DNA of 26,447 nucleotides from an uncultured Collinsella sp. Lineage in GTDB: Bacteria > Actinomycetota > Coriobacteriia > Coriobacteriales > Coriobacteriaceae. The notes under the pieces were generated by a model. It made no database searches. It was not told the origin of the DNA and saw nothing but the letters and a program-made list of their open reading frames with translations. The number at the start of each line of letters is the position of its first letter. The stretch's first letter is position 1. Below, in pieces: positions 7,131 through 15,374 of this stretch. The stretch covers positions 1 to 26,447 of the forward strand of contig CAAEDE010000045.1 of assembly GCA_900754525.1 (NCBI GenBank). Direction: 5' to 3'. The translations under genes were made by a program, and so were the position numbers.

Positions 7131-7500
7131 CGAAGCAACCTGCCCTATCACGCTGACCGTTGCCGGTGACCCGCGTCTCGCTCGCCTTGTGCGCATGACG
7201 GCAGCCAACGTTGGTGCCCTGTGCTCTATGTCTGTCGATCGTATCGAGGACATCCGCATGGCTGCCGAGGAGGCTTTCATTTTTGGTTGCACCGCGGTCG
7301 ACTGCGACGACATCACCATCAAATTCGATGTCGATGAGACCCACGTTGGCATGACTATTACCTTTGGCGACCAGGCTACGGTCGATGAAGACGACCAGGC
7401 TGCGGTGTACGCCGAGCTCATTCTGGCGAGCGTGTGCGATTCCTACGAAAAGACTGCGGCGCCCCTGACGCTTTCCCTCGATCTCAAGGCGGATATCTAA
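7123..7500 (+). CDS. Degenerate RsbW/SpoIIAB-like anti-sigma protein
   Basis: 125 residues, aligning by eye with the N-terminal and central part of anti-sigma-factor histidine-kinase-like ATPases. The segment IEDIRMAAEEAFIFG (41-55) matches the N-box 'ei..av.EA.tN', with the acidic residues kept (E49, E50) but the Mg-ATP asparagine replaced by F54. No DxGxG motif appears where the G1 box should be; the region reads FGDQATVDEDD. The protein therefore probably does not bind or use ATP in the usual way. GAGGAG (7110-7115), 7 bases upstream, supports the ATG at 7123. It overlaps the DUF948 gene and ends one base before the sigma-factor start, which argues for a role in controlling that sigma factor. 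Confidence 0.68.
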   Translation: MSSEATCPITLTVAGDPRLARLVRMTAANVGALCSMSVDRIEDIRMAAEEAFIFGCTAVDCDDITIKFDVDETHVGMTITFGDQATVDEDDQAAVYAELILASVCDSYEKTAAPLTLSLDLKADI

Positions 7501-7501
7501 T

Positions 7502-8293
7502 ATGACCGATCGTTCCCGGAGCGGCAAGACCGCTTGGGACAAGGAGAAAACCCGCGAGCTGTTTCGTCGCTACAAGGAGACCGGTGATCCGGACGCCCGC
7601 GAGCAGCTCGTCATGTCCCACATGAACCTGGTAAGGTTTCTTGCCAACAAATTTAAGAACCGCGGCGAGCCGCTCGATGACCTTATGCAGGTTGGCTATT
7701 TGGGCCTGCTCAAGGCTATCGACCGCTTTGACCCTGAGCGCGGACTCGAGTTCACCACGTTTGCCACGCCTACCATCTTGGGCGAGATCAAGCGTCACTT
7801 CCGCGACAAGGGCTGGAGCGTGCGCGTGCCCCGTCGCTTGCAGGAGCTCTCGGCCAAGGTCAACCAGGCTACCGATAAGCTCACCAACGAGCTACAGCGC
7901 TCGCCCAAGGTTGAGGAGATCGCTGAGTATCTAAATGTGACTGTCGATGAGGTCCTCGAGGCTATGGAATCGTCTTCGGCCTATACCTCGGTGCCCATCG
8001 AGGCTCCTGGTGCGTCCGATTCCGACGATGCCCCCTCGATTCTCGACCGTTACGCCGACGACGATAATGAGCTCGACTTTACCGATGACCGTCTGGTCAT
8101 TGAAGAGGCTATTCGCGATTTCTCGCCGCGCGAGCGCGAGGTTATCGAGCTGCGCTTTGTAAAGGGCATGACCCAGATCGAAATCGCCAAGAAGCTGGGT
8201 ATCTCGCAGGTGCAGGTCTCGCGCCTGCTGCGCCGTACCCTTAAGAAGATTCAGGACAAGATCGATCCCGACGGAGTGATGGTTCGTTCATGA
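7502..8293 (+). CDS. RNA polymerase sigma factor, SigB/SigF/SigG subfamily (group 3)
   Basis: 263 residues with all parts of a group-3 sigma factor. Region 2 spans about 34-105 (LVMSHMNLVRFLANKF, then DDLMQVGYLGLLKAIDRFDPERGLEF, then FATPTILGEIKRHFRD). Region 3 spans about 112-160, and region 4 about 207-254 with the helix-turn-helix MTQIEIAKKLGISQVQVSRLL. An acidic linker (171-198) separates regions 3 and 4. This subfamily directs general stress or sporulation genes; no sporulation genes are seen here, so a general-stress role is more likely. The ATG is one base after the preceding stop, and the stop overlaps the next gene (ATGA), so expression is tightly coupled. No anti-anti-sigma or PP2C phosphatase gene is present in the window. 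Confidence 0.93.
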   Translation: MTDRSRSGKTAWDKEKTRELFRRYKETGDPDAREQLVMSHMNLVRFLANKFKNRGEPLDDLMQVGYLGLLKAIDRFDPERGLEFTTFATPTILGEIKRHFRDKGWSVRVPRRLQELSAKVNQATDKLTNELQRSPKVEEIAEYLNVTVDEVLEAMESSSAYTSVPIEAPGASDSDDAPSILDRYADDDNELDFTDDRLVIEEAIRDFSPREREVIELRFVKGMTQIEIAKKLGISQVQVSRLLRRTLKKIQDKIDPDGVMVRS

Positions 8294-9699
8294 GTGAGCA
8301 CCCCCAACAAATCGACCACACGCTGCGCGATACCCGTATTTTGACGTTGCGCATTTGGGCCATCGTTGGCTGCATTGTCATCGCCGCCGTCATCTTTAAC
8401 CTTATGGGCATCCTGGCGCCGGTTATCGAGTTTCTCGCTGTTGGTTCCATCATTGCCTTTGTGATGTCCCCGATCACCAATTGGCTCGAGCATCATGGCG
8501 TCGGTCGTGGCATCGGTTCGCTTATCGCGCTTATTGTTGTTGTTGCCGTGCTCGTCGGTGTCGTTTGCATCTTGTCGCCGATTCTCTTTGGTCAGATCAT
8601 GGAAGTCCTGAGCCGCCTGCCCGAGCAGCTTCGTGTTGCGGGTGGCGATCTCAATGAGATGATCTCGCATGCCAAGACGCTCAACAACACGCCGGTTAAG
8701 GAGTACTTGGACGACAATCTGTCATCACTCGTTACCGTCGCATCGAAGTATGTGTCTCAGATTGCCGCCGAGCTCGGTCGCGGTGTATTCCCGCTCATTA
8801 CCAATACGGCATCGCAACTGTTCGTTATCTTCCTGGGCCTGGTGCTTGCCTACTGGATGGCCTGCGACTACCCTCGCATGCACCACGAGATTTGCACCAT
8901 CATCGGTCAGGAGAAGGAGACCTCGTACCGCTTTATGGTCGCCATTCTGTCGCGTTCGGTTGGTGGCTACATGCGCGGCATGGTCGTAACGTCTATCTGC
9001 GGCGGCATCTTGGCCTTTATCGGCTTCCTGATCATCGGCCATCCGTATGCGGCGCTCATGGCTATCTTTACCGGCATCATGCATTTGGTTCCGGTCGTCG
9101 GTCCCTGGGTGAGCGCAGCAATCGCCACAGTGCTCGGTTTCATGTTCAGCCCCATGTTGGCGTTATGGACGCTCATCGTGACGATGGTCGCACAAAATGT
9201 CACCGACAATGTGATTTCGCCTAAGGTCATGCAGGGCTCAGTGCAGGTGCATCCCATTATGAGCCTTACGGCCCTCGTTATTGGTTCGGCACTCATGGGC
9301 CCCATCGGCATGATTATTGCCATCCCGCTTTGTGCGGCCCTCAAGGGTATCTTCGTGTACTACTTCGAGAATGAGACCGGCCGTCAGCTTGTGGCCTATG
9401 ACGGCGCCGTGTTTAAGGGCACGCCGTATCGCGATGCTGAGGGCAACCCGGTCGCCGCCTACGATGCGCTCGGCGACGATACCTTCATCTATGAGTCCGA
9501 GCTCATCGGCAACGAGACTGTGCCCGAGGCCAAGGCCATGCCCAAGCCCGAGCTCGATAATCCCTGGATTAAACTCTCGAGCCTGCAGCCCGATGCCACG
9601 GGCTTCTTCAAGAACCCCTTCGCCAAGGACGATGACTCCAACTCGGACGACGACACCAAAACCGGCATCGACGGCTCCATGGACGATGACGACAACTAG
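8290..9699 (+). CDS. AI-2E family transporter (UPF0118 permease)
   Basis: 469 residues with about seven to eight membrane segments (roughly 20-40, 45-62, 76-100, 165-190, 230-258, 262-300, 325-358). The family hallmark is near the end of the membrane part: QNVTDNVISPKVMQGSVQVHPIMSL (302-326), preceded by HLVPVVGPWVSAAIA. Members include exporters, Na+/H+ antiporters and disputed AI-2 carriers, so the substrate is unknown. A cytoplasmic tail of about 110 residues follows the last helix and becomes strongly acidic at the end (D/S/N-rich, 447-469), which is long for the family. The start overlaps the sigma-factor stop by four bases, placing it in the stress operon, which ends at the terminator just downstream. 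Confidence 0.85.
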   Translation: MSEHPQQIDHTLRDTRILTLRIWAIVGCIVIAAVIFNLMGILAPVIEFLAVGSIIAFVMSPITNWLEHHGVGRGIGSLIALIVVVAVLVGVVCILSPILFGQIMEVLSRLPEQLRVAGGDLNEMISHAKTLNNTPVKEYLDDNLSSLVTVASKYVSQIAAELGRGVFPLITNTASQLFVIFLGLVLAYWMACDYPRMHHEICTIIGQEKETSYRFMVAILSRSVGGYMRGMVVTSICGGILAFIGFLIIGHPYAALMAIFTGIMHLVPVVGPWVSAAIATVLGFMFSPMLALWTLIVTMVAQNVTDNVISPKVMQGSVQVHPIMSLTALVIGSALMGPIGMIIAIPLCAALKGIFVYYFENETGRQLVAYDGAVFKGTPYRDAEGNPVAAYDALGDDTFIYESELIGNETVPEAKAMPKPELDNPWIKLSSLQPDATGFFKNPFAKDDDSNSDDDTKTGIDGSMDDDDN

Positions 9700-9749
9700 C
9701 GGGGTAATTCGGGTTAACATTCATACGCGCTAACATGCAATTTCGCTGA

Positions 9750-9779
9750 AGGGCCGGCATTGTGCCGGCCCTCTTTTTT
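9750..9779 (+). terminator. Rho-independent terminator of the sigma-factor operon
   Basis: A perfect 10-bp stem, agggccggca (9750-9759) with tgccggccct (9763-9772), has a 3-base loop and is followed by TCTTTTTT. Confidence 0.95.
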
Positions 9780-9799
9780 GCACGGGGGCGGTTGGATGG

Positions 9800-9805
9800 T
9801 AATAT
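9800..9805 (+). promoter_or_regulatory. Candidate -10 box for the alaS operon
   Basis: TAATAT in the context tggtaatattg lies about 47 bases before the alaS start, right after the terminator. The same eight bases ggtaatat occur in the candidate promoter at 1905-1912. No clear -35 box is visible. Confidence 0.33.
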
Positions 9806-9851
9806 TGTTACGTTTGAACTGTTTCGATGTGAAACCGAGGAGATTCCCTCT

Positions 9852-12509
9852 ATGAGTGCTGACTACCCGTCAATGACTACGGCCGAGATCCGCTCCAAGT
9901 TCCTCAACTTCTTTGAGGAGCGCGGTCTTAAGCTCTATCCTTCTTCGTCCCTCGTCCCCGACGATCCTTCGCTGCTGCTTGCCAACGCCGGCATGAACCA
10001 GTTTAAGGAGTACTACCAGGGCAAGAAGACCATGAAGGAGATCGGCGCGATCTCCTGCCAGAAGTGCGTCCGCACCAACGACATCGATTGCATCGGCGAG
10101 GACGGCCGTCACCTGTCCTTCTTCGAGATGCTCGGCGACTTTTCCTTTGGCGGCGTCTCCAAGCAGCAGGCCTGCGCTTGGGCCTTTGAGCTCATCACCA
10201 AGGAGTTCAAGCTGCCGCTCGACCGCCTGTACTTTACCGTCTTTACCGAGGACGACGAGACCCACGACGTGTGGCGTTCTCTGGGCGTTGCCGAGGACCA
10301 CATCTCCCGCCTGGGCGAGGACGACAACTTCTGGGCCGCTGGCCCCACCGGTCCCTGCGGTCCGTGCTCCGAGATCTACTTTGACATGGGCGAGGAGGTC
10401 GGCTGCGGCAGCCCCGACTGCAAGCCTGGCTGCGACTGCGACCGCTTCCTTGAGTTCTGGAACCTTGTGTTTACCCAGTACGACCGCCAGGAGGACGGCT
10501 CCATGCCGGAGCTGCCGCACCGCAACCTCGATACGGGCATGGGTCTGGAGCGCATGGCCGCCATCATGCAGCACAAGACGGCCAATTATGATGGCGATCT
10601 GATGCAGCACCTCATCAAGCTGGGTGAGGAGATCAGCGGCAAGACCTATAACGCCGAGGATTACTCCGGTGCCAGCCGTTCTCTGCGCATCATCGCCGAC
10701 CACTCCCGTGCTGTCGACTTTATGATCTCGGACGGCATCCTTCCCGGCAACGAGGGTCGCGAGTACGTCCTTCGCCGTCTGCTCCGCCGTGCCGTGTTCC
10801 ACGGTCGCCTGCTGGGCATCGAGGGCGCCTTCCTGACCAAGTTCATCGACGAGGTCAACACCCAGATGGGCGAGGCCTATCCCGAGCTGCTCAAGAACGT
10901 CGCGCTCGTCAAGGGTATCGTTGCCTCCGAGGAGGAGCGCTTCTCCACGACGCTCGACAACGGCCGCGTTTACCTGGACGAGGCCCTGGCCGCGCTTGCC
11001 GAGGGCGCTGTGCTTCCGGGCGATGTTGCCTTTAAGCTTCACGACACCTTTGGTTTCCCCATCGACCTGACCGTCGAGATCGCCGGCACCGCTGGCCACG
11101 ACGTCGACATGGACGGCTTCACTGCCTGCATGGAGGACCAGAAGGCCCGCGCCCGCGCTAACGCCAAGGGCGACGCCTGGGGTAGCTTCAACGACGTGTG
11201 GGTCGAGCTTTCCGACAAGGTCGCAGCGACCGAGTTCGACGGCTATGACAACGATGTGATCGAGGGCGCCAAGGTTGTCGCCATCGTGCGCAACGGCGAG
11301 TCTGTCGATTCCGCTGCCGCCGGCGAGGACGTCGAGGTCGTGCTCGACCGCACCCCGTTCTACGCCGAGATGGGCGGCCAGCAGGGCGACGCCGGCAAGC
11401 TTTCCGCCGAGGGCGTTGCACTGACCGTTTCCGATACCAAGAACCACGACGGCCTGTATGCCCACGTCGCCCACGTTGCCGAGGGCACGCTTTCTGCTGG
11501 TGCCGCTGTGACCGCCACTCTCGACGCCGAGCGCCGTGGCTTCCTGCGCCGCAACCACACCGCCACGCACCTGCTCGACGCTGCCCTTAAGCAGGTTCTG
11601 GGCGAGCACGTCTCCCAGGCCGGCTCGCTGGTGACGCCCGAGCACCTGCGCTTTGACTTTACGCACTTCGAGGCCCTTTCCTCCGAGCAGCTCAAGGCTG
11701 TCGAGGACCTGGTCAACCAGCAGATCTTCGCCTCCAAGCCGGTCGTGACCCGTGTTATGGGCATCGACGAGGCTAAGACTGCCGGCGCTGTCGCTCTGTT
11801 TGGAGAGAAGTACGGCGATGTCGTCCGCGTCGTCTCCGTGGGCGCCGAGGACCAGCCGTTCTCTCGCGAGCTCTGCGGTGGCACGCACGCTGCCAACACC
11901 GCCGAGATCGGCCTGTTCAAGATTATTTCCGAGTCCTCTACGGGCTCGAACGTCCGCCGTATCGAGGCCGTGACCTCTAAGGGTGCTCTCGACTATATGG
12001 CCGACCGCCTGGCACTCGTTGACGCCGCCGCCGCTGCGCTCAAGTGCCGCGTCGACGAGGTTCCCGCCCGCGTGGAGAACCTGCAGGTCGAGCTGCGCGA
12101 GACGTCCAACAAGCTCAAAAAGGCTCTGACCGGTGGTTCCTCCGACGCCATCTCCAGCGCCATCGAGGGCGCCGTCGAGCTCGATGGCTACAAGCTCGTT
12201 GTCGCCGAGCTGCAGGGCCTTGAGGCTGCCGACCTGCGCAACGTATGGGATACCGTGCACCAGAAGGTCGCCGGCCCTGTCGCTTGTGTCGTCGCCAGCG
12301 TGACTGAGAAGGGCACTCCGGCCCTGCTCGCTGCCGGCTCCGATGACGCCGTGAAGGCCGGGTTCCACGCCGGCAATGTGATCAAGCAGATCGCGGGTCT
12401 GGTCGACGGTCGCGGTGGTGGCCGTCCCAACATGGCCCAGGCCGGTGGCAAGAATGCTGCCGGCATCGCCGATGCCCTCGCGGCCGCCAAGACCGCGCTC
12501 GGCGCCTAA
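9852..12509 (+). CDS. alaS: Alanyl-tRNA synthetase
   Basis: This class II synthetase charges tRNA-Ala and edits Ser/Gly mischarging. 885 residues is full length. Catalytic motif 2 lies in RTNDIDCIG...RHLSFFEMLGDFSFG (74-100), and motif 3 is LDTGMGLERMA (227-237). A cysteine-rich insert holds C185, C190, C194 and C196, as in many Gram-positive AlaRS. The editing domain has HTATHLLDA (HxxxH) and CGGTHAANTAEIG, and the C-terminal DHHA1-type domain (GGRPNMAQAGG) is present. The ATG at 9852 is chosen because AGGAG (9838-9842) lies 9 bases upstream; a longer frame open to 9762 would begin inside the terminator. Codon use is strongly biased to C-ending codons, suggesting high expression. It opens the conserved actinobacterial alaS-ruvX-mltG block. 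Confidence 0.97.
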   Translation: MSADYPSMTTAEIRSKFLNFFEERGLKLYPSSSLVPDDPSLLLANAGMNQFKEYYQGKKTMKEIGAISCQKCVRTNDIDCIGEDGRHLSFFEMLGDFSFGGVSKQQACAWAFELITKEFKLPLDRLYFTVFTEDDETHDVWRSLGVAEDHISRLGEDDNFWAAGPTGPCGPCSEIYFDMGEEVGCGSPDCKPGCDCDRFLEFWNLVFTQYDRQEDGSMPELPHRNLDTGMGLERMAAIMQHKTANYDGDLMQHLIKLGEEISGKTYNAEDYSGASRSLRIIADHSRAVDFMISDGILPGNEGREYVLRRLLRRAVFHGRLLGIEGAFLTKFIDEVNTQMGEAYPELLKNVALVKGIVASEEERFSTTLDNGRVYLDEALAALAEGAVLPGDVAFKLHDTFGFPIDLTVEIAGTAGHDVDMDGFTACMEDQKARARANAKGDAWGSFNDVWVELSDKVAATEFDGYDNDVIEGAKVVAIVRNGESVDSAAAGEDVEVVLDRTPFYAEMGGQQGDAGKLSAEGVALTVSDTKNHDGLYAHVAHVAEGTLSAGAAVTATLDAERRGFLRRNHTATHLLDAALKQVLGEHVSQAGSLVTPEHLRFDFTHFEALSSEQLKAVEDLVNQQIFASKPVVTRVMGIDEAKTAGAVALFGEKYGDVVRVVSVGAEDQPFSRELCGGTHAANTAEIGLFKIISESSTGSNVRRIEAVTSKGALDYMADRLALVDAAAAALKCRVDEVPARVENLQVELRETSNKLKKALTGGSSDAISSAIEGAVELDGYKLVVAELQGLEAADLRNVWDTVHQKVAGPVACVVASVTEKGTPALLAAGSDDAVKAGFHAGNVIKQIAGLVDGRGGGRPNMAQAGGKNAAGIADALAAAKTALGA

Positions 12510-12526
12510 GAATCTAAGAAGTCGTT

Positions 12527-12955
12527 GTGGTCGCGCTTGCGCTGGACATAGGGGAGACCAGGATTGGCATCGCCGTCTCGAGCCGTGATGGCAAGATGGC
12601 GATGCCCGTCAAGGTGCTCCCGGCCGCCGAGGTCACCGGTATGGCCAAGACGTTCCGCTACCTGGTCGAGGACTATGAGCCCGACATCCTGGTAAGCGGA
12701 CGTCCCTTGACCATGGCCGGTGAGCCCGGCCCCCAGGCCGAGCGCGTTGCCGCCGTGGCGCAAAAGATTGCCGACGATCTCGATCTTCCGCTGGAGTTTG
12801 AGGACGAACGTCTGTCTTCTCAAGAGGCCAAGCGTATCCTGCGCGAGCAGGGCCTCAACGAAAAGCAGATGAGGGGCAAGATCGACATGATTGCCGCCAG
12901 CCTTTTTTTGCAGACGTGGCTCGATCGTAAAAACGAGGAGGTTTCGCATGCCTAG
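12527..12955 (+). CDS. ruvX: RuvX/YqgF-family Holliday junction resolvase-like nuclease
   Basis: 142 residues with an RNase H-like fold. Members process 16S rRNA 5' ends or resolve recombination junctions. The motifs are VALALDIGETRIGIAVS (2-18, first catalytic aspartate D7), LVSGRPLTMAGEPG, the second acidic motif FEDERLSSQEA, and KIDMIAASLFLQTWLD near the C terminus with the last aspartate. The start is a GTG at 12527, 17 bases after the alaS stop, with a weak aagaag site. It overlaps the mltG start by 8 bases. The alaS-ruvX-mltG order is the one seen in M. tuberculosis and many other bacteria. Confidence 0.93.
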   Translation: MVALALDIGETRIGIAVSSRDGKMAMPVKVLPAAEVTGMAKTFRYLVEDYEPDILVSGRPLTMAGEPGPQAERVAAVAQKIADDLDLPLEFEDERLSSQEAKRILREQGLNEKQMRGKIDMIAASLFLQTWLDRKNEEVSHA

Positions 12956-14333
12956 TGCTTCCGATCCGCGCCAGCCGAATCGTACACGTCGGCCGGCGTC
13001 GCGCCCTGCCCAGCCTAGCCAGCGTCCGGCACAGCCGACGCAGCGCGCAGCTCAGTCTGCCGCGCGCCCGGTGCAGTCCTTCTCTCGTTCGGCCCAACCT
13101 GTTCAACGGACGGCTCAGCAGCCCACTGCTCGTACGGCCCAGCCTGCAGGCGGTACCCGCTTTAAGCAGCAGGCACCTACCCAGCGAACTCAGGCCCCTC
13201 AATCGCATTCGCATCACGCTCGCGGTTCGCATGGCGTTGCTCCGGCGACCCGCTCGGGCTACAACACGCATGCTCGTCGCGGTGCTCAAAAGAAGAGTTC
13301 TCCGGTTCCCATGATCATCGGCGTTGTGGTGGCGGTGCTCGCGCTTGCTGCGATCGCTTTCTTTGTCGTGCCGGCCGTCAAGGGCTTCTTTGCCGGTGGG
13401 GATACGAAGGTCACGGCTGGTCAGCAGGTTACGGTAACCATTCCCGACGGTGCTTCGGGCGATACGATCGCCTCGATACTTTCCGAGAACCATATCGTCG
13501 AAAATCCCAAGGATTACTATGCGGCGGTGAAAAAGCTCAACGCCGATATGTCGCTTAAGCCTGGCATCTACTCGTTCAACACGCTCATGGACGCGACCAA
13601 GGTTGTTCAGCAGCTCATGGAAGGCCCCAACGCGGGCTCCAATGCGCTTACTATTCCCGAGGGTCTAACGGTCGATCAGGTCGCCGACCGTGTGGCCCAG
13701 GCCTACGACAGTATCTCTAAGGAAGACTTCCTCAACCAGGCCAAGGCCTCCAACTACATGGACGACTATAGCTTCCTTAAGGGCGCGGCTAACGACTCGC
13801 TCGAAGGTTTCTTGTTCCCCAAGACCTATTCGTTGGGCGATTCGCCGACGGCCGATGACGTGATTCGCGCTATGCTCGATCAGTTTAAGACCGAGTACAA
13901 GTCGCTTGACTTTGCGAGCTGCGAAGCCAAGATCAAGGAGCGCTACGGTGTGGAGATGTCTGACTACGACATCGTCAACTTGGCCTCTATCGTTGAGCGC
14001 GAGGGCCTCAACGCCGATCAACGTGCACACGTGGCCTCGGTCTTCTACAACCGCCTTGCCGGCAAGCTCGACGGTTTGCGCTATCTCAACAGCGATGCGA
14101 CCATGATGTATGTCACCGGTGGCGAGGTTACCGCCGACGACCTGCAGAGCGATAGTCCGTATAACACCTATAAGCATGAGGGCCTGCCGCCCACGCCCAT
14201 CTGCTCTCCGTCGCTCGAGGCACTCAAGGCCACGCTTGAGCCGACCGACTCCGATGACCTGTATTTCTACATTACGCAGGACGAGGAGTACTTCTCGCAA
14301 ACCTACGAAGAGCATCAACAGTCTTGGAATTAG
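12948..14333 (+). CDS. mltG: Endolytic murein transglycosylase MltG (YceG-like) with long disordered N terminus
   Basis: MltG cleaves nascent peptidoglycan strands at the membrane and sets glycan length. One membrane segment (120-142) is followed by a LysM-like region (about 158-235) and the YceG domain. Catalytic E350 sits in NLASIVEREG (344-353). Conserved motifs SVFYNRL, LNSDATMMYV, SPYNTYKHEGLPPTPICSPS and YFYIT follow. 461 residues is longer than E. coli MltG (340) because of a 117-residue cytoplasmic N-terminal region rich in Gln, Pro, Ala, Arg and Ser. This region carries degenerate repeats of R-x-A-Q-P-x-Q-R and a His-rich patch at 87-95. GGAGG (12937-12941), 6 bases upstream, fixes the ATG. 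Confidence 0.92.
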   Translation: MPSASDPRQPNRTRRPASRPAQPSQRPAQPTQRAAQSAARPVQSFSRSAQPVQRTAQQPTARTAQPAGGTRFKQQAPTQRTQAPQSHSHHARGSHGVAPATRSGYNTHARRGAQKKSSPVPMIIGVVVAVLALAAIAFFVVPAVKGFFAGGDTKVTAGQQVTVTIPDGASGDTIASILSENHIVENPKDYYAAVKKLNADMSLKPGIYSFNTLMDATKVVQQLMEGPNAGSNALTIPEGLTVDQVADRVAQAYDSISKEDFLNQAKASNYMDDYSFLKGAANDSLEGFLFPKTYSLGDSPTADDVIRAMLDQFKTEYKSLDFASCEAKIKERYGVEMSDYDIVNLASIVEREGLNADQRAHVASVFYNRLAGKLDGLRYLNSDATMMYVTGGEVTADDLQSDSPYNTYKHEGLPPTPICSPSLEALKATLEPTDSDDLYFYITQDEEYFSQTYEEHQQSWN

Positions 14334-14334
14334 C

Positions 14335-14832
14335 ATGAGGATTTTTAGCCCCAAACGATACGTTGCCTCGGTCGATCGCATCGACCTTGATACTCTGTGG
14401 GCCGACGGCAAACGCGCCATTCTGCTCGATCGCGATAACACCCTGGTGCCGCGCGACACCGAGCAGGTTCCCGCCGCGGTTTCCGCCTGGCTCGATACCG
14501 CCCGCGCCAAAGGCTTTAAGCTGTGCATGGTGTCCAACAACTGGCATCGCGACCAGGTCATGGCATCGGCACGCGAGCTGGGACTCGAGGCCATTAGTCA
14601 CGCCATGAAGCCCGCCCCGTTTGCCCTCAAGGCGGGTCTTAAGCGCCTCGGCGCCACGGCCGACGAGGCGGTGCTGATCGGTGATCAGCTCTACACGGAC
14701 GTGTGGAGCGGCAACTTCGCCGGCGTCGATACCATCCTGGTCAAGCCGCAGGCGACCCAGGACTTGTGGTATACGCAGATCTTCCGTATCTTTGAGCGCC
14801 GGGCCCTGCGCGACCTTCCCTGCGAGGAATAG
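14335..14832 (+). CDS. yqeG: YqeG-family HAD IIIA phosphatase
   Basis: 165 residues. HAD motif I is LLDRDNTLVP (31-39) with D32 and D34. Motif II lies around VSNN (66-69). Motif III/IV includes K92 (MKPAPFAL) and IGDQLYTDVWSGN (D117, D122). The length and motifs match the YqeG/GEP4-like group (mitochondrial GEP4 is a phosphatidylglycerophosphate phosphatase). The bacterial role is not well defined. The ATG at 14335 is one base after the mltG stop, with no clear ribosome site, so it is probably coupled to mltG. In M. tuberculosis and relatives this place between mltG and aroK holds aroE, a prepilin-peptidase gene and aroC, so this gene replaces them here. Confidence 0.9.
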   Translation: MRIFSPKRYVASVDRIDLDTLWADGKRAILLDRDNTLVPRDTEQVPAAVSAWLDTARAKGFKLCMVSNNWHRDQVMASARELGLEAISHAMKPAPFALKAGLKRLGATADEAVLIGDQLYTDVWSGNFAGVDTILVKPQATQDLWYTQIFRIFERRALRDLPCEE

Positions 14833-14840
14833 GTTTCGCC

Positions 14841-15374
14841 ATGTCCCAGCACACCAAACACGGCTGCGACCATATCTTCTTTATCGGCTTTTTGGGCGCG
14901 GGCAAATCGACGCTTGCGCGCAACGTCGGCACTATGTTCAAGCGGCGTTTTATCGATACCGACCGCCTGGTCGTGCGCCGTTGCGGCAAGTCGGTAACCG
15001 AGATTTTTGAGACCGAGGGCGAGGATCGTTTTCGCGAGCTCGAGACCTCGGCGCTCCGTTCGCTCCAAAGCGAGCGCAGCCTGTTGGTTTCGTGCGGGGG
15101 CGGTATCGTCGAGACGCCGGTGAATATTGAGCTGATGCACGAAATGGGTACGTGCGTGTACCTCGAGGGTGACTTCGAGGATTCGATTCGCCAGATTCGT
15201 CGGTCCGACACGCGCCCCGATTTCCGTTCGCCCGAGCATGCCGCGCGCCTGTTTGAGCATCGTCGTCCGCTGTATCGCCAGGCCGCCGATATTACCCTTG
15301 ATATTCGCAACAAGTCCTTCGAGGACGTTTCCTACCTTTGTGCCGAGATGCTTTTGGAGCGTGGACTGCTATGA
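14841..15374 (+). CDS. aroK: Shikimate kinase
   Basis: This enzyme phosphorylates shikimate at O3 with ATP. 177 residues is normal. Walker A GFLGAGKST is at 16-24. The substrate aspartates are in DTD (39-41), the shikimate-contacting R65 in FRELE, CGGGIV has its glycines at 86-88, and the late arginine motif RRPLYRQAAD is at 141-150. All key residues look intact. The lid reads TRPDF where many members have RPLL, a mild departure. It lies 8 bases after yqeG, and its stop overlaps the next start (ATGA). Because the adjacent aroB homologue looks inactive, the existence of a working shikimate pathway in this organism cannot be assumed. Confidence 0.9.
   Translation: MSQHTKHGCDHIFFIGFLGAGKSTLARNVGTMFKRRFIDTDRLVVRRCGKSVTEIFETEGEDRFRELETSALRSLQSERSLLVSCGGGIVETPVNIELMHEMGTCVYLEGDFEDSIRQIRRSDTRPDFRSPEHAARLFEHRRPLYRQAADITLDIRNKSFEDVSYLCAEMLLERGLL

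Noticed and set aside
9780..9851. T-box or other tRNA-sensing leader for alaS
   Set aside because: Only about 70 bases lie between the previous terminator and the start, too short, and there is no T-box sequence or antiterminator.
9870..12368. An 832-codon open frame antisense to alaS
   Set aside because: It mirrors the codon bias of alaS (G/C-ending codons remove stops on the opposite strand). The product is a low-complexity Leu/Gly/Ala/Asp-rich sequence with no domain, and no ribosome site.
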